NCBI RefSeq assembly: GCF_001586165.1
Contig: NZ_CP014608.1
Span: 3,472,001-3,536,000 of the forward strand
Length of the DNA: 64,000 bases
Direction: 5' to 3'
DNA from: Obesumbacterium proteus
GTDB lineage: Bacteria; Pseudomonadota; Gammaproteobacteria; Enterobacterales; Enterobacteriaceae
Shown: positions 35,145 to 43,693 of the stretch, piece after piece
How positions within the stretch are numbered: the first letter of the stretch is position 1
How the letters are laid out: every line of letters begins with the position of its first letter
Notes under the pieces: model-generated
What the model was told of the DNA's origin: nothing
Seen by the model: only the letters and a program-made list of their open reading frames with translations
The model's database searches: none
Program-made: the position numbers and the translations under genes

Positions 35145-35666
35145 TTAGCTCGTTACGCTAAATGCGGCATGAAACTCAACGGTACCGACGGGAACCTGTC
35201 CTTTAAAGGACAAGGTCTGAAAATATTCAGCCGGAACCCCTGGCAAGACCAACGAATCATCGGCAACGAATCCAAAACGGCTATAGAAAGCCGGATCGCC
35301 CAGCACGACACATCCCGCAGCACCAATAGATTTCAATTCAACCAGAATTTGTTTAACCAGCGCAGAACCGATCCCTTTCCCCTGAAAATCGGGAAGGACG
35401 GAAACCGGCGCTAAACCATACCAGCCAGACTCACCACCGCTAATCGTGACTGGTGAAATAGATGCGTGGCCCACTATGTGTGGAGCACCGAGATGTTGAT
35501 CATCGAGTGCCACCAGCGAAAGCGTGAGTGCGCCAGCATCTCTGAGAGCGTTAACGATCAAATGCTCGTTATGATCGGTATGTTCCGCATTTAAAAATGC
35601 ACTGGCGGTTACTGATTCTATGGTCGCGATATCCTGCGGTGTTTCATGACGAAGCGTTATGGTCAT
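35145..35666 (-). CDS. GNAT N-acetyltransferase (YhbS-like)
   Basis: 173-residue GNAT protein. The acetyl-CoA loop is VLPDFQGKGIGSALVKQIL (Q/R-x-x-G-x-G/A motif), followed by GAAGCVVLGDPAFYSRFGF, which is the signature of the YhbS/COG3153 group. The N-terminal IRxExxxDxxxIExV-type start is present as LRHETPQDIATIESVTASAF. Substrate unknown. It is transcribed alone from the minus strand, 120 bases upstream of the regulator operon. Confidence 0.85.
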   Translation of the reverse strand: MTITLRHETPQDIATIESVTASAFLNAEHTDHNEHLIVNALRDAGALTLSLVALDDQHLGAPHIVGHASISPVTISGGESGWYGLAPVSVLPDFQGKGIGSALVKQILVELKSIGAAGCVVLGDPAFYSRFGFVADDSLVLPGVPAEYFQTLSFKGQVPVGTVEFHAAFSVTS

Positions 35667-36052
35667 TGCTATATTTCTCAGTGGTGAATTACATAAAGAA
35701 TAGTTAAATTATACATTTTATTCATGATTGAGACAGTAATTTACCTTCACCATCATTGGCTATCCAATAGCTTTATTGTCTGATAAACAATGCAGCCAAG
35801 CCCTAACCCCCTTCCCACCGACAATAACTAATTCATCGAACAATAATTAACACGACAAACATTTATAAATTCAAATGATATATGGAGTGTGAATCATTTT
35901 AACCCTTAGATATCATGGCAAAATATTAATTTATTTATTCATTTCCGATCGATCAATATACAATAAACCTATACACTTACCGATGGATATTTATAGTTAG
36001 CGATAACACATATCCATCGCAAATGAATTCAATATTAATTAAGGACGGATTA
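35667..36052. other. AT-rich intergenic region, nothing identified
   Basis: About 390 bases, strongly AT-rich, between the divergent acetyltransferase gene and the small secreted peptide gene. No repeat, hairpin or recognisable operator stands out. Confidence 0.5.
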
Positions 36053-36184
36053 ATGAAAAAGATTTTAGCGTTATTTATTGTAGCAATGCTTGGAACCGCT
36101 TCGGCATCAGCAATCGCATGCCCAAAAGGCGAGCATCCCTACGGTGGCTCAGGCTCTCATCATAAAGGCGGGTATTGCGCTTAA
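36053..36184 (+). CDS. Small secreted Cys/His/Gly-rich peptide
   Basis: 43-residue precursor with AAGGA 7 bases before the ATG and a terminator right after the stop. The signal peptide (MKKILALFIVAMLGTASASA) precedes a mature peptide of about 22 residues with two cysteines, three histidines and a glycine/serine-rich centre (CPKGEHPYGGSGSHHKGGYC). The two cysteines bracket the peptide, so a disulfide-closed loop, possibly metal-binding, is plausible. I recall similar unnamed peptides in other enterobacteria. Function unknown. Confidence 0.75.
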   Translation: MKKILALFIVAMLGTASASAIACPKGEHPYGGSGSHHKGGYCA

Positions 36185-36191
36185 CATACAT

Positions 36192-36217
36192 AATCCCTCA
36201 TAACCGAGGGATTTTTA
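36192..36217 (+). terminator. Terminator of the small peptide gene
   Basis: 8-bp stem AATCCCTC/GAGGGATT followed by TTT, 8 bases after the stop codon. Confidence 0.8.
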
Positions 36218-36332
36218 AGTCTATATGCCATATCGCAATGATTCTGGCTACGACACACTCATCATCTATTGAATAACTAGTGAAGCATTACGAGAAATAC
36301 CCCATCACCACATTAATGGTGGATATATTTTC

Positions 36333-36740
36333 CTAAAAATCCATTTTCTCTTTTATAAGCTGAAAACCTGCAAATCTAAGCTTTGAGCAAAGTAAGTCTT
36401 TTCTCATACTGAGTGACATCGAATACATTTCACGAGCATCCTGATCCATACTCGCACTGTTTTCATTTAAAAACCGATATCCTTCAGCGATGTTATGATA
36501 GGCACCCGCAAGCTCATCGTATTCTTTTGGGTCTTCTTTCATTAAAAAGCTTAAAGCTTCTAGGCAACGGGCTCCTGTTATCACACCAACCAATTGACTT
36601 TGTACTACACCGTCATTTTGCACATCCTTGTCGTTAATCATAATTGCAGCATCGTCTAGAGAAATATCTTTAGGCTCTTGAGCTATACACGAACTTAAAG
36701 CCAGCGACGCCAGTAACATACTAAAAATCTTACAATTCAT
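36333..36740 (-). CDS. Hypothetical lipoprotein, 135 residues
   Basis: Not recognised. The start at 36740 gives a compact lipoprotein signal (MNCKIFSMLLASLALSSC) with the lipobox cysteine at residue 18, followed by a charged, probably helical domain. Two further cysteines (ARCLEAL and DLLCSKL) could pair. An in-frame ATG seven codons earlier lacks a ribosome-binding site. It is isolated, with no operon partner. Probably anchored to the outer membrane, since no aspartate follows the cysteine. Confidence 0.65.
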   Translation of the reverse strand: MNCKIFSMLLASLALSSCIAQEPKDISLDDAAIMINDKDVQNDGVVQSQLVGVITGARCLEALSFLMKEDPKEYDELAGAYHNIAEGYRFLNENSASMDQDAREMYSMSLSMRKDLLCSKLRFAGFQLIKEKMDF

Positions 36741-37056
36741 ATATATGTGGCTACTGTGCAATTGCTATTGCGCAGATTATACCTATTTTTGTGTGCATCA
36801 TTTGCTGATCATACACAAGTAAAGTCCTCACTCTTCAGCTTCTGCTATCGGCGCTTTGTAGAATAAAACTGTAAAACCCGCTGGAATTCGTCGCCGTAAT
36901 CCGTACCATACACGCCACGAAGTAGAACTGGCGATAGCCGCGTAGGCTAGATGCAGTTGGCCTTGTTCATCAGGCCTGAGCCTGCCAGATCAAAAAATGA
37001 TTATTGCGCGTTGGGCACTTAACCCTGCGAGCCTCATAACACCGGATACATATTCA

Positions 37057-37995
37057 ATGTCAGAAGAACAAACCATCAACAAGAAAGAACAATACAATCT
37101 CAACAAGCTACAAAAACGCCTGCGCCGCAATGTGGGTGAAGCCATCGTCGATTACAACATGATCGAAGAAGGCGACCGTATTATGGTTTGCTTATCCGGT
37201 GGTAAAGACAGCTACACCATGCTGGAAATCCTGCGCAATCTGCAACAAAGTGCACCTATCAACTTCAGCTTGGTCGCTGTGAATCTGGATCAGAAACAGC
37301 CTGGTTTCCCCGAAGATATCCTGCCTGCTTATTTGGACAGCATCGGCGTGGAATACAAAATCGTTGAGGAAAATACCTATGGAATAGTTAAAGAAAAAAT
37401 TCCAGAAGGTAAAACCACCTGCTCACTCTGCTCTCGCCTACGTCGTGGGATCCTGTACCGCACCGCGACCGAACTGGGCGCGACCAAGATTGCGTTAGGC
37501 CATCATCGTGATGACATGCTGCAAACGCTGTTCTTAAACATGTTTTACGGCGGCAAGCTGAAAGGTATGCCACCTAAATTGATGAGTGATGACGGCAAGC
37601 ACATCGTTATTCGTCCGCTGGCTTACTGCCGCGAAAAAGATATTGAACGTTTTGCTGAAGCGCGCGCTTTCCCAATTATCCCGTGCAACCTGTGTGGCTC
37701 ACAGCCAAACTTACAGCGTCAGGTCATCAAAGATATGCTGCGTGATTGGGATCGCCGTCATCCTGGCCGCATCGAAACCATGTTTAGCGCGATGCAGAAC
37801 GTAGTACCTTCGCATCTTGCTGATATTAATCTGTTCGATTTTAAAGGTATTCAGCACGGCGGCGAAGTTGTCGACGGCGGTGATTTGGCGTTTGACCGCG
37901 AAGAGCTGCCGCTGATCCCTGTCGGATTGGCTGATGATGAAGATGCCCCAAACTTTGACAACGCGGTACGTTTGGATGTAGTTGAAGTGAAGTGA
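37057..37995 (+). CDS. ttcA: tRNA 2-thiocytidine synthetase TtcA
   Basis: 312-residue PP-loop ATPase that thiolates cytidine 32 of certain tRNAs using a [4Fe-4S] cluster and IscS-derived sulfur. The PP-loop SGGKDS is at 47-52. The conserved cysteines are in TTCSLCSR (Cys122, Cys125) and in IIPCNLCGSQ (about 213), which together bind the cluster. The start at 37057 aligns with E. coli TtcA (311); the frame is open 60 bases further upstream. It ends with a strong terminator. In E. coli K-12 the Rac prophage inserts into this gene; here it is intact. Confidence 0.95.
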   Translation: MSEEQTINKKEQYNLNKLQKRLRRNVGEAIVDYNMIEEGDRIMVCLSGGKDSYTMLEILRNLQQSAPINFSLVAVNLDQKQPGFPEDILPAYLDSIGVEYKIVEENTYGIVKEKIPEGKTTCSLCSRLRRGILYRTATELGATKIALGHHRDDMLQTLFLNMFYGGKLKGMPPKLMSDDGKHIVIRPLAYCREKDIERFAEARAFPIIPCNLCGSQPNLQRQVIKDMLRDWDRRHPGRIETMFSAMQNVVPSHLADINLFDFKGIQHGGEVVDGGDLAFDREELPLIPVGLADDEDAPNFDNAVRLDVVEVK

Positions 37996-38015
37996 TGGCA
38001 GGTTTATAAATAGTG

Positions 38016-38041
38016 AACGCCGCTCATGCGGCGTTTTTTTA
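38016..38041 (+). terminator. Terminator of ttcA
   Basis: 8-bp stem AACGCCGC/GCGGCGTT with a TCAT loop followed by seven Ts. Confidence 0.9.
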
Positions 38042-38141
38042 TACTTAAAATTCAATACTACGCACAATAAAAAGCCAATTTAAAGAGGTTTGTCTCTTTT
38101 GCTCGAGCTACTGTATTTATATACAGCCACCATGTAAAGGC

Positions 38142-38264
38142 AAAAAAAATGCCGACTAAAAGTCGGCATGTTACGAATTAAATGTGCTATGCAATAATTC
38201 AAAAAATTAGGAAGTAAGACAATATGGAGCGCAACGCCCATCGCTTGGCGTTGCATTCACCTGC
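38142..38264 (-). ncRNA. fnrS: Small RNA FnrS
   Basis: The minus strand reads GCAGGTGAATGCAACGCCAA from 38264, matching the E. coli FnrS 5' end except for a T-to-C change. It continues through the conserved AGCGATGGGCGTTGCGCTCC and TATTGTCTTACTTCC single-stranded seed regions. The end is a perfect terminator ATGCCGACT/AGTCGGCAT with an eight-base U tract at 38142-38149. Length is about 123 nt (E. coli 122). FnrS is an Hfq-dependent, FNR-activated anaerobic repressor of sodB, maeA, gpmA and folate genes. As in E. coli it lies beside zntB. Confidence 0.92.
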
Positions 38265-38381
38265 GAAATGAAGTTTGCCCTACCTCTAAAGGATAAATGT
38301 TGATATGGCTCAATATCGCGGGCTGTTTTGGCTATTCATACCGATTTCTTTGATTTGCCACAAAAATTTTGCCGTGAGTAT

Positions 38382-39374
38382 TTACAACCATTTACTACGT
38401 TTTAACCAGACCACAACGAAAACACACAACAAAACTAGCAAAAAGCAGAATGTGGCAAACGCAACCGGCGACGTACTGCCGGGAATACCCCCTAAGTTCA
38501 CCCCAAACAGCCCGGTTAAAAACGTCGTTGGCAGGAAAAGCATGGCCAGCAGCGACATCGTATAGGTACGGCGGTTCATCGCATCCGCCATCAGGTTTGA
38601 AATTTCATCGGCCAGAATAGCAGTACGCGCAATGCTGCCGTCCAAGTCATCCAAGCCGCGACCAAGACGATCTGAAATGTCCTGCATGCGACGACGATCG
38701 TCATCGGTCATCCATGGCAAACGCTCGCTGGCCAAGCGGGCAAAAACATCACGCTGTGGAGCCATATAGCGACGTAGCACAATCAGCTGTTTGCGGATGA
38801 GCGCAAGCTGTCCGCGTTCAGGAACCTGTTGATCGAGCAGGTTGTCTTCAAGATCGATGATTTTGTCATGCAGGTCTTCAATGAATTCGCTGGCATGGTC
38901 AGTGAGCGCATCAGCAACCTGTACTAATAAATCGCCGCTGCTTACAGGGCCTGTGCCGTTTTGCAGATCGGTCAGTACTTCGTCAATGGCATACACTTTA
39001 CGATGGCGCGTCGACACCACCAGCTTGCCCGTCATATAAAGCCGTATGACCACCAATTGATCGGGGCGTGAATCGTTATTAAAGTTAATGCTACGCAGCG
39101 TAATCATGGTGCCATCGCCCAAGCGTGTCACCCGCGGACGCATGCTTTCACCGCCCAGACACTCGCGAACGGAGTCAGGCAACAGCACAGAATTTGTCAG
39201 CCAGCGTTGAGTTTCTTGGCGCGCATAGTCCAAATGCAGCCAGCAAGGATGTTCGCAGGTCGCCTGCGTGAGATCCGTAACCGGAACGCTTCCGCCCTTA
39301 CCATCGAGCTGCAAAGCATAAACAGCATCCTGAATTTTTAACTGTTCACCCGAAATGACATTAGTATCAGTCAC
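38382..39374 (-). CDS. zntB: Zinc transport protein ZntB (CorA family)
   Basis: 330-residue CorA-like pentameric zinc transporter. A large cytoplasmic domain (about 1-265), with the conserved RPRVTRLGDGTMITLR and FIEDLHDKIIDLEDNLLDQQ helices, precedes two C-terminal membrane helices with the selectivity motif GVNLGGIPG. The GTG start at 39374 is preferred because GAGG is 5 bases upstream and length then matches E. coli (327); a TTG seven codons earlier is also open. Downstream lies fnrS, as in E. coli. Confidence 0.94.
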   Translation of the reverse strand: MTDTNVISGEQLKIQDAVYALQLDGKGGSVPVTDLTQATCEHPCWLHLDYARQETQRWLTNSVLLPDSVRECLGGESMRPRVTRLGDGTMITLRSINFNNDSRPDQLVVIRLYMTGKLVVSTRHRKVYAIDEVLTDLQNGTGPVSSGDLLVQVADALTDHASEFIEDLHDKIIDLEDNLLDQQVPERGQLALIRKQLIVLRRYMAPQRDVFARLASERLPWMTDDDRRRMQDISDRLGRGLDDLDGSIARTAILADEISNLMADAMNRRTYTMSLLAMLFLPTTFLTGLFGVNLGGIPGSTSPVAFATFCFLLVLLCVFVVVWLKRSKWL

Positions 39375-39523
39375 GGCATCCTCTTTCAGTCGCAAAAAAA
39401 CGATATCTAATACTAGCCTTAACGTTTTGAAATTTAAACCTTCAGGGAAATTTCACTCAACATATGGCGTAAATAAATACGCCCTTCAGATTGGCTAAAG
39501 GGCGTAGAAATAAGCATCATGAT

Positions 39524-39943
39524 TTAAGCAGGGTCAATCACCGCGGTCGTAAGCCGCGACGTACAGCATAAGCGATTTTGCTGATCAAAAATTTCTATCT
39601 GCCACACCTGATGACGTCGACCAACGTGTACTGCCTTGCACACACCTCGCACTCGCCCTTCGCGCACCGCGCGAATGTGATTAGCATTAATTTCTAACCC
39701 AACCACCTGTTGCTTGCCCTCACTGCACAGATACCCAGCCAGTGAGCCTAGCGTTTCGGCTAATACCACGGAAGCTCCGCCGTGCAGCAGTCCAAAAGGC
39801 TGCGTCGTTCGACGATCGACCGGCATCGTCCCTTCGAGTTCATCATCACCCATGCGGGTAATTTGGATATCAAGATGACCGACCATACAATCGGCACCGG
39901 TTTGATTAAGCTGCTCAAGCGTTGCCGCACGTTTCCAAATCAT
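39524..39943 (-). CDS. menI: 1,4-dihydroxy-2-naphthoyl-CoA hydrolase MenI
   Basis: 139-residue hotdog-fold thioesterase (E. coli YdiI). It releases CoA from DHNA-CoA in menaquinone synthesis. The catalytic Glu63 lies in LLHGGASVVLAETLGSLAG, the diagnostic block of this 4HBT subfamily. The ATG overlaps the ydiJ stop by four bases (ATGA), so translation is coupled to ydiJ, and the order ydiJ-menI is the same as in E. coli. Confidence 0.94.
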   Translation of the reverse strand: MIWKRAATLEQLNQTGADCMVGHLDIQITRMGDDELEGTMPVDRRTTQPFGLLHGGASVVLAETLGSLAGYLCSEGKQQVVGLEINANHIRAVREGRVRGVCKAVHVGRRHQVWQIEIFDQQNRLCCTSRLTTAVIDPA

Positions 39944-42900
39944 CGAACAATCTCCAAAAGTGCCTGTAGAGGATGGCGTAATCCATTTCCTTCAATGCGT
40001 TTAACCTGACTGCGGCAAGAATATCCCGGAGCAAGACAGCGCTGACGCGGCAAGCGTTGCAGTGCCTGATGCCACGATAGCTCATAAATACCCAGCGAGT
40101 TAGCAAGGTTCTTACTTTCATGGCCGTAAGTTCCTGCCATTCCACAGCATCCAACGCTAACATTTTCCAAGGTAGCACCATAGCGGGCAAATATTTTCTG
40201 CCATTGTTGCGTGCTCGCAGGCAATGCCGTCGTTTCAGTACAGTGGCCGAACAAATACCATGATTCCCCAGTTTGAGGAGGTGTCTCCGGCGGCTGAGGC
40301 AATGCTTTTTGCAGCCACTCGTGAACTAACTGTACGCTGAAATCCCCACGCTGCTCACCTAAAACTTCACGATACTCATCGCGGTAGCACAGCACTAAAG
40401 CGGGATCGACCCCCACCATCGGCATCCCCAAGCGCGCAACGCGATTGAGGAAGTCTGCCGTTTTTTGTGCCGTTTTGGCAAAGCGAGTGAGAAAGCCTTT
40501 AATATGCTGCGCCTTACCATTGGGCGAGAACGGCAGCAGAACGGGCTGAAACCCTAAGCGCTCAACCAACCGGACAAAATCTGCCACGACTTGAGCATCA
40601 TAGTAAGTCGTGAAGGGATCTTGCACGATCAACACATGGCGCTGGAGATCTTGCTCGCCCAGTTTTTCGAGCTGTTCCAACGTGGTTTGGTAGGCGCTGT
40701 GCCCAGCTAGTGACTGTTTAAGTGTTGGCGTCGACAGTAACGGTAAATCCACCATACCAATACGTTTTTCGCTCATAGTGCGCAACCACGGCTGGCTGAA
40801 GAAGAAGTTGAATACCTTCGGTGCCTTCGCCATCAACGGGGTATAACTTTCAACGCCTGCAACCAGATAGTCACGTACCGGCCGCAGATAACGCGTGTGA
40901 TACAGCTGTAAGAATCGAGCGCGGAAGCCCGGAACATCAATTTTAATGGGGCATTGGGTTGAACAGGCTTTGCAGGCCAAACAGCCTGACATAGCGTCTT
41001 TGACCTCATGCGAGAAATCATATTCGCCTTTTTTCGCGTGCCAAGAATTACGCGTTTTTTCAATCATTCCGCGCACGGTAGATCGTTCACCCAATTTTTG
41101 CTCAAGCGTTAGCGGGTCAACCCCCTGCTCGGAAAGCAACCGCAGCCATTCACGCACCAGCGTTGCTCGACCTTTAGGTGAATGAATTCTATCGCCAGTG
41201 ATTTTCATCGACGGGCACATGGGGCTGCGCACATCAAAGTTAAAGCACAGACCGTTGCCGTTGCACTCCATCGCACCGCGATATTCGGTTCGTACCTGAA
41301 GCGGAATGCGCCTGTCGAAGGTTCCACGCTTTTGGGCATCAACCTGCATCATCGGCTCATCGCAGTCGAGTGGAGAACAAATTTTTCCCGGATTTAGTCG
41401 ATTGTCAGGATCAAACGCGGCTTTGATACGGCGCAGTTCGGTAAACAACGCGTCACCAAAGAATTCAGGGCTGTATTGAGCACGAAAGCCTTTACCGTGC
41501 TCTCCCCACAGCAAACCACCGTATTTGGCCGTGAGTTCAACCACTTTATCAGACAGCGTTTTCATCAGCATTTCCTGCTGAGGATCGCACATATCTAAGG
41601 CAGGTCGCACATGCAGAACGCCCGCATCAACGTGGCCAAACATGCCATAGGTTAAATTGTGGCTATCGAGCAATGCGCGAAACTCAGCAATATAATCGGC
41701 CAGATGCTGTGGTGGTACGCAAGTGTCCTCCACGAAAGGGATCGGCTTAGCCTGCCCCTTCGCATTGCCCAGTAGCCCCACCGCTTTTTTTCGCATCGCA
41801 TAGATACGCTCAATACCCGAGAGATCTTCGCAAACTTGATAACCAATCACTCCGGCTTGCTGTGCCGCCATCAGCTCGTCCATGCGTTGGCATAATGAGG
41901 TAACACGCGCATCAATCAACGCCAGATCGTCACCGGCAAACTCAACGATATTGAGCCCCAGCATCTCTTTATTGGGAACATCTAAAATCATTTCGCTAAC
42001 GGAGTGCCAAACAATGTCTTCACGCGCCAGATTCAAAACCCGTGAATCCACGGTTTCTACCGACAGCGCTTTCGCCTCAACCATATAAGGCGCGTTGCGT
42101 AGCGCAGAGTCGAAGGAGTCATATTTGATATTCACCAACCGCCGCACTTTCGGGAGCGGAGTAATATCGAGTTTGGCCTCGGTTACAAACGCCAGCGTCC
42201 CTTCGGAGCCGGTGATAATGCGAGTCAGGTCAAACGTTTGCATATCATCGCTAAACACGTGGCGCAAATCATAGCCGGTCAGAAAACGGTTTAGCGCGGG
42301 GAACTTATCAATAATCAGCGCACGATTATTTCGACAGGAATCCACCACTGCGCGATAGATTTTTCCTCCCAGTGAGCCACTTTGCGCAAGCTTCTCCGCC
42401 AGCTCAACCGGAACGGGAGCGGTGTCCAGAAGCTCTCCGCCCAACAACACGGTTCGCAGCCCTAATACATGGTCAGACGTTTTGCCATACACCAGTGAAC
42501 CTTGCCCTGAAGCATCGGTGTTTATCATTCCGCCAAGCGTAGCGCGATTACTGGTGGAAAGTTCTGGTGCAAAAAAGTAGCCAAAAGGCTTTAAATATTG
42601 ATTAAGCTGATCTTTGATAACCCCAGCTTCAACCCTTACCCAGCCTTCTTCTGGATTAACCTCCAGAATACGATTCATATGGCGGGACATATCCACTACG
42701 ATACCGCGGTTTAGCGATTGTCCGTTCGTCCCGGTACCACCGCCGCGCGGAGTAAACACCAGCGAGCGATAGCGCTCTTCATCTGCTACGCGGGCAATCA
42801 ATGCCACATCGGGCGTGGAACGCGGAAACAACACCGCATCCGGTAATAATTGATAAATGCTGTTGTCGGTGGCCATGGTTAGGCGTGCCGCATAGCTGGT

Positions 42901-42996
42901 ATCCATATAGCCGGTAAAACCGTTATTTTTCAGCGATTGCAAGAAATCCAGCACCAGCTGAACAAGTCCTGGTGCCTGAGAAATTTGTGGGATCAT
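39940..42996 (-). CDS. ydiJ: YdiJ, FAD/iron-sulfur D-2-hydroxyglutarate dehydrogenase-type enzyme
   Basis: 1018-residue fusion, the same length as E. coli YdiJ. The N-terminal FAD-binding PCMH domain (TPRGGGTGTNGQSLNRG) is followed by a FAD-oxidase C domain. A ferredoxin-like segment with CLACKACSTQCP follows, then a C-terminal CCG-type domain ending GCCGMAGTYGHE. Homologues oxidise D-2-hydroxyacids such as D-2-hydroxyglutarate. The start at 42996 (IPQISQAPG) aligns with E. coli; an ATG six codons earlier has no ribosome-binding site. It is in an operon with menI. Confidence 0.92.
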   Translation of the reverse strand: MIPQISQAPGLVQLVLDFLQSLKNNGFTGYMDTSYAARLTMATDNSIYQLLPDAVLFPRSTPDVALIARVADEERYRSLVFTPRGGGTGTNGQSLNRGIVVDMSRHMNRILEVNPEEGWVRVEAGVIKDQLNQYLKPFGYFFAPELSTSNRATLGGMINTDASGQGSLVYGKTSDHVLGLRTVLLGGELLDTAPVPVELAEKLAQSGSLGGKIYRAVVDSCRNNRALIIDKFPALNRFLTGYDLRHVFSDDMQTFDLTRIITGSEGTLAFVTEAKLDITPLPKVRRLVNIKYDSFDSALRNAPYMVEAKALSVETVDSRVLNLAREDIVWHSVSEMILDVPNKEMLGLNIVEFAGDDLALIDARVTSLCQRMDELMAAQQAGVIGYQVCEDLSGIERIYAMRKKAVGLLGNAKGQAKPIPFVEDTCVPPQHLADYIAEFRALLDSHNLTYGMFGHVDAGVLHVRPALDMCDPQQEMLMKTLSDKVVELTAKYGGLLWGEHGKGFRAQYSPEFFGDALFTELRRIKAAFDPDNRLNPGKICSPLDCDEPMMQVDAQKRGTFDRRIPLQVRTEYRGAMECNGNGLCFNFDVRSPMCPSMKITGDRIHSPKGRATLVREWLRLLSEQGVDPLTLEQKLGERSTVRGMIEKTRNSWHAKKGEYDFSHEVKDAMSGCLACKACSTQCPIKIDVPGFRARFLQLYHTRYLRPVRDYLVAGVESYTPLMAKAPKVFNFFFSQPWLRTMSEKRIGMVDLPLLSTPTLKQSLAGHSAYQTTLEQLEKLGEQDLQRHVLIVQDPFTTYYDAQVVADFVRLVERLGFQPVLLPFSPNGKAQHIKGFLTRFAKTAQKTADFLNRVARLGMPMVGVDPALVLCYRDEYREVLGEQRGDFSVQLVHEWLQKALPQPPETPPQTGESWYLFGHCTETTALPASTQQWQKIFARYGATLENVSVGCCGMAGTYGHESKNLANSLGIYELSWHQALQRLPRQRCLAPGYSCRSQVKRIEGNGLRHPLQALLEIVR

Positions 42997-43084
42997 CCGT
43001 CTCAACCCTGTCATGGTTGCTTATCAAATAAGGCTTATCAAAGCGTGCTCACATCAAAACTGTCTGCACCTACGCGCAGTGCCT

Positions 43085-43113
43085 GGATCTGAAAGGCAGA
43101 TCCCCCCTTTTTT
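43085..43113 (+). terminator. Orphan terminator-like hairpin, possible sRNA 3' end
   Basis: Perfect 7-bp stem GGATCTG/CAGATCC with a 5-base loop, followed by CCCCTTTTTT. There is no plus-strand gene upstream of it (ydiJ is divergent), so a short transcript starting within about 43000-43040 and ending here is likely. I could not match it confidently to a named sRNA. The surrounding gap 42997-43404 shows nothing else. Confidence 0.5.
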
Positions 43114-43404
43114 ATTATTCATGCGCTTCGCTGAGTGGCTTAAGTATGAAGCGTGAACCTAAGAAGCTATCACAAAAAAAGCACGGCTGCCGATGTCAGT
43201 AGCAACAAAATTTACCCTTTGATAACAATGCGATTGCAACTGCGCAAAACATATCGCTAGCTAAGCGCGATGTTAGTCGAACATTCTGCTGAGCATTCAC
43301 GTCTTCTCACTTTACCTATAAAAATCAGAATCTCAGTTTTCTTAATGTTTCGTTAAGGTTCGAAATGGATACTGCAACTCTGATTATTTCATTAGGTGCA
43401 TTTT

Positions 43405-43503
43405 ATGTCTTATTTCCCTAAAACCTCTGTGGAATTTTGTGCTCAGTTATTTGCAGCAGTCACGACGGTGGCATTTATCGTTCATTATTTCACCAGCAAC
43501 TAA
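43405..43503 (+). CDS. Small membrane protein, 32 residues
   Basis: 32-codon frame with an AGGT-type site about 8 bases before the ATG. The product has a polar N-terminus (MSYFPKTSVEFC) and one hydrophobic stretch (AQLFAAVTTVAFIVHYF), typical of single-helix small membrane proteins. It is upstream of ydiK on the same strand with a 190-base gap. No terminator or homologue recognised. It could be chance, but codon use and composition look coding. Confidence 0.45.
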   Translation: MSYFPKTSVEFCAQLFAAVTTVAFIVHYFTSN

Positions 43504-43693
43504 ATGATATCGCCGTATGTCCTTTGCTCATCGTATTCCGCGGCTGTGAGGTATCGGCTTATTAGATTGAATCTCCACGCTTAAATAACATCCACCTGCT
43601 ATGCTTTCTTACATAGTGACGCTAGGGTTTTTACCCGTGATGGGTCATCATAGGCATAGGGAACTTAATGTTCTATTTTAGGATGGATTTCAA

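Noticed and set aside
36762..37056. Possible tRNA or prophage attachment remnant before ttcA
   Set aside because: ttcA is a known Rac prophage target, but no cloverleaf, integrase or direct repeat is visible and ttcA is intact.
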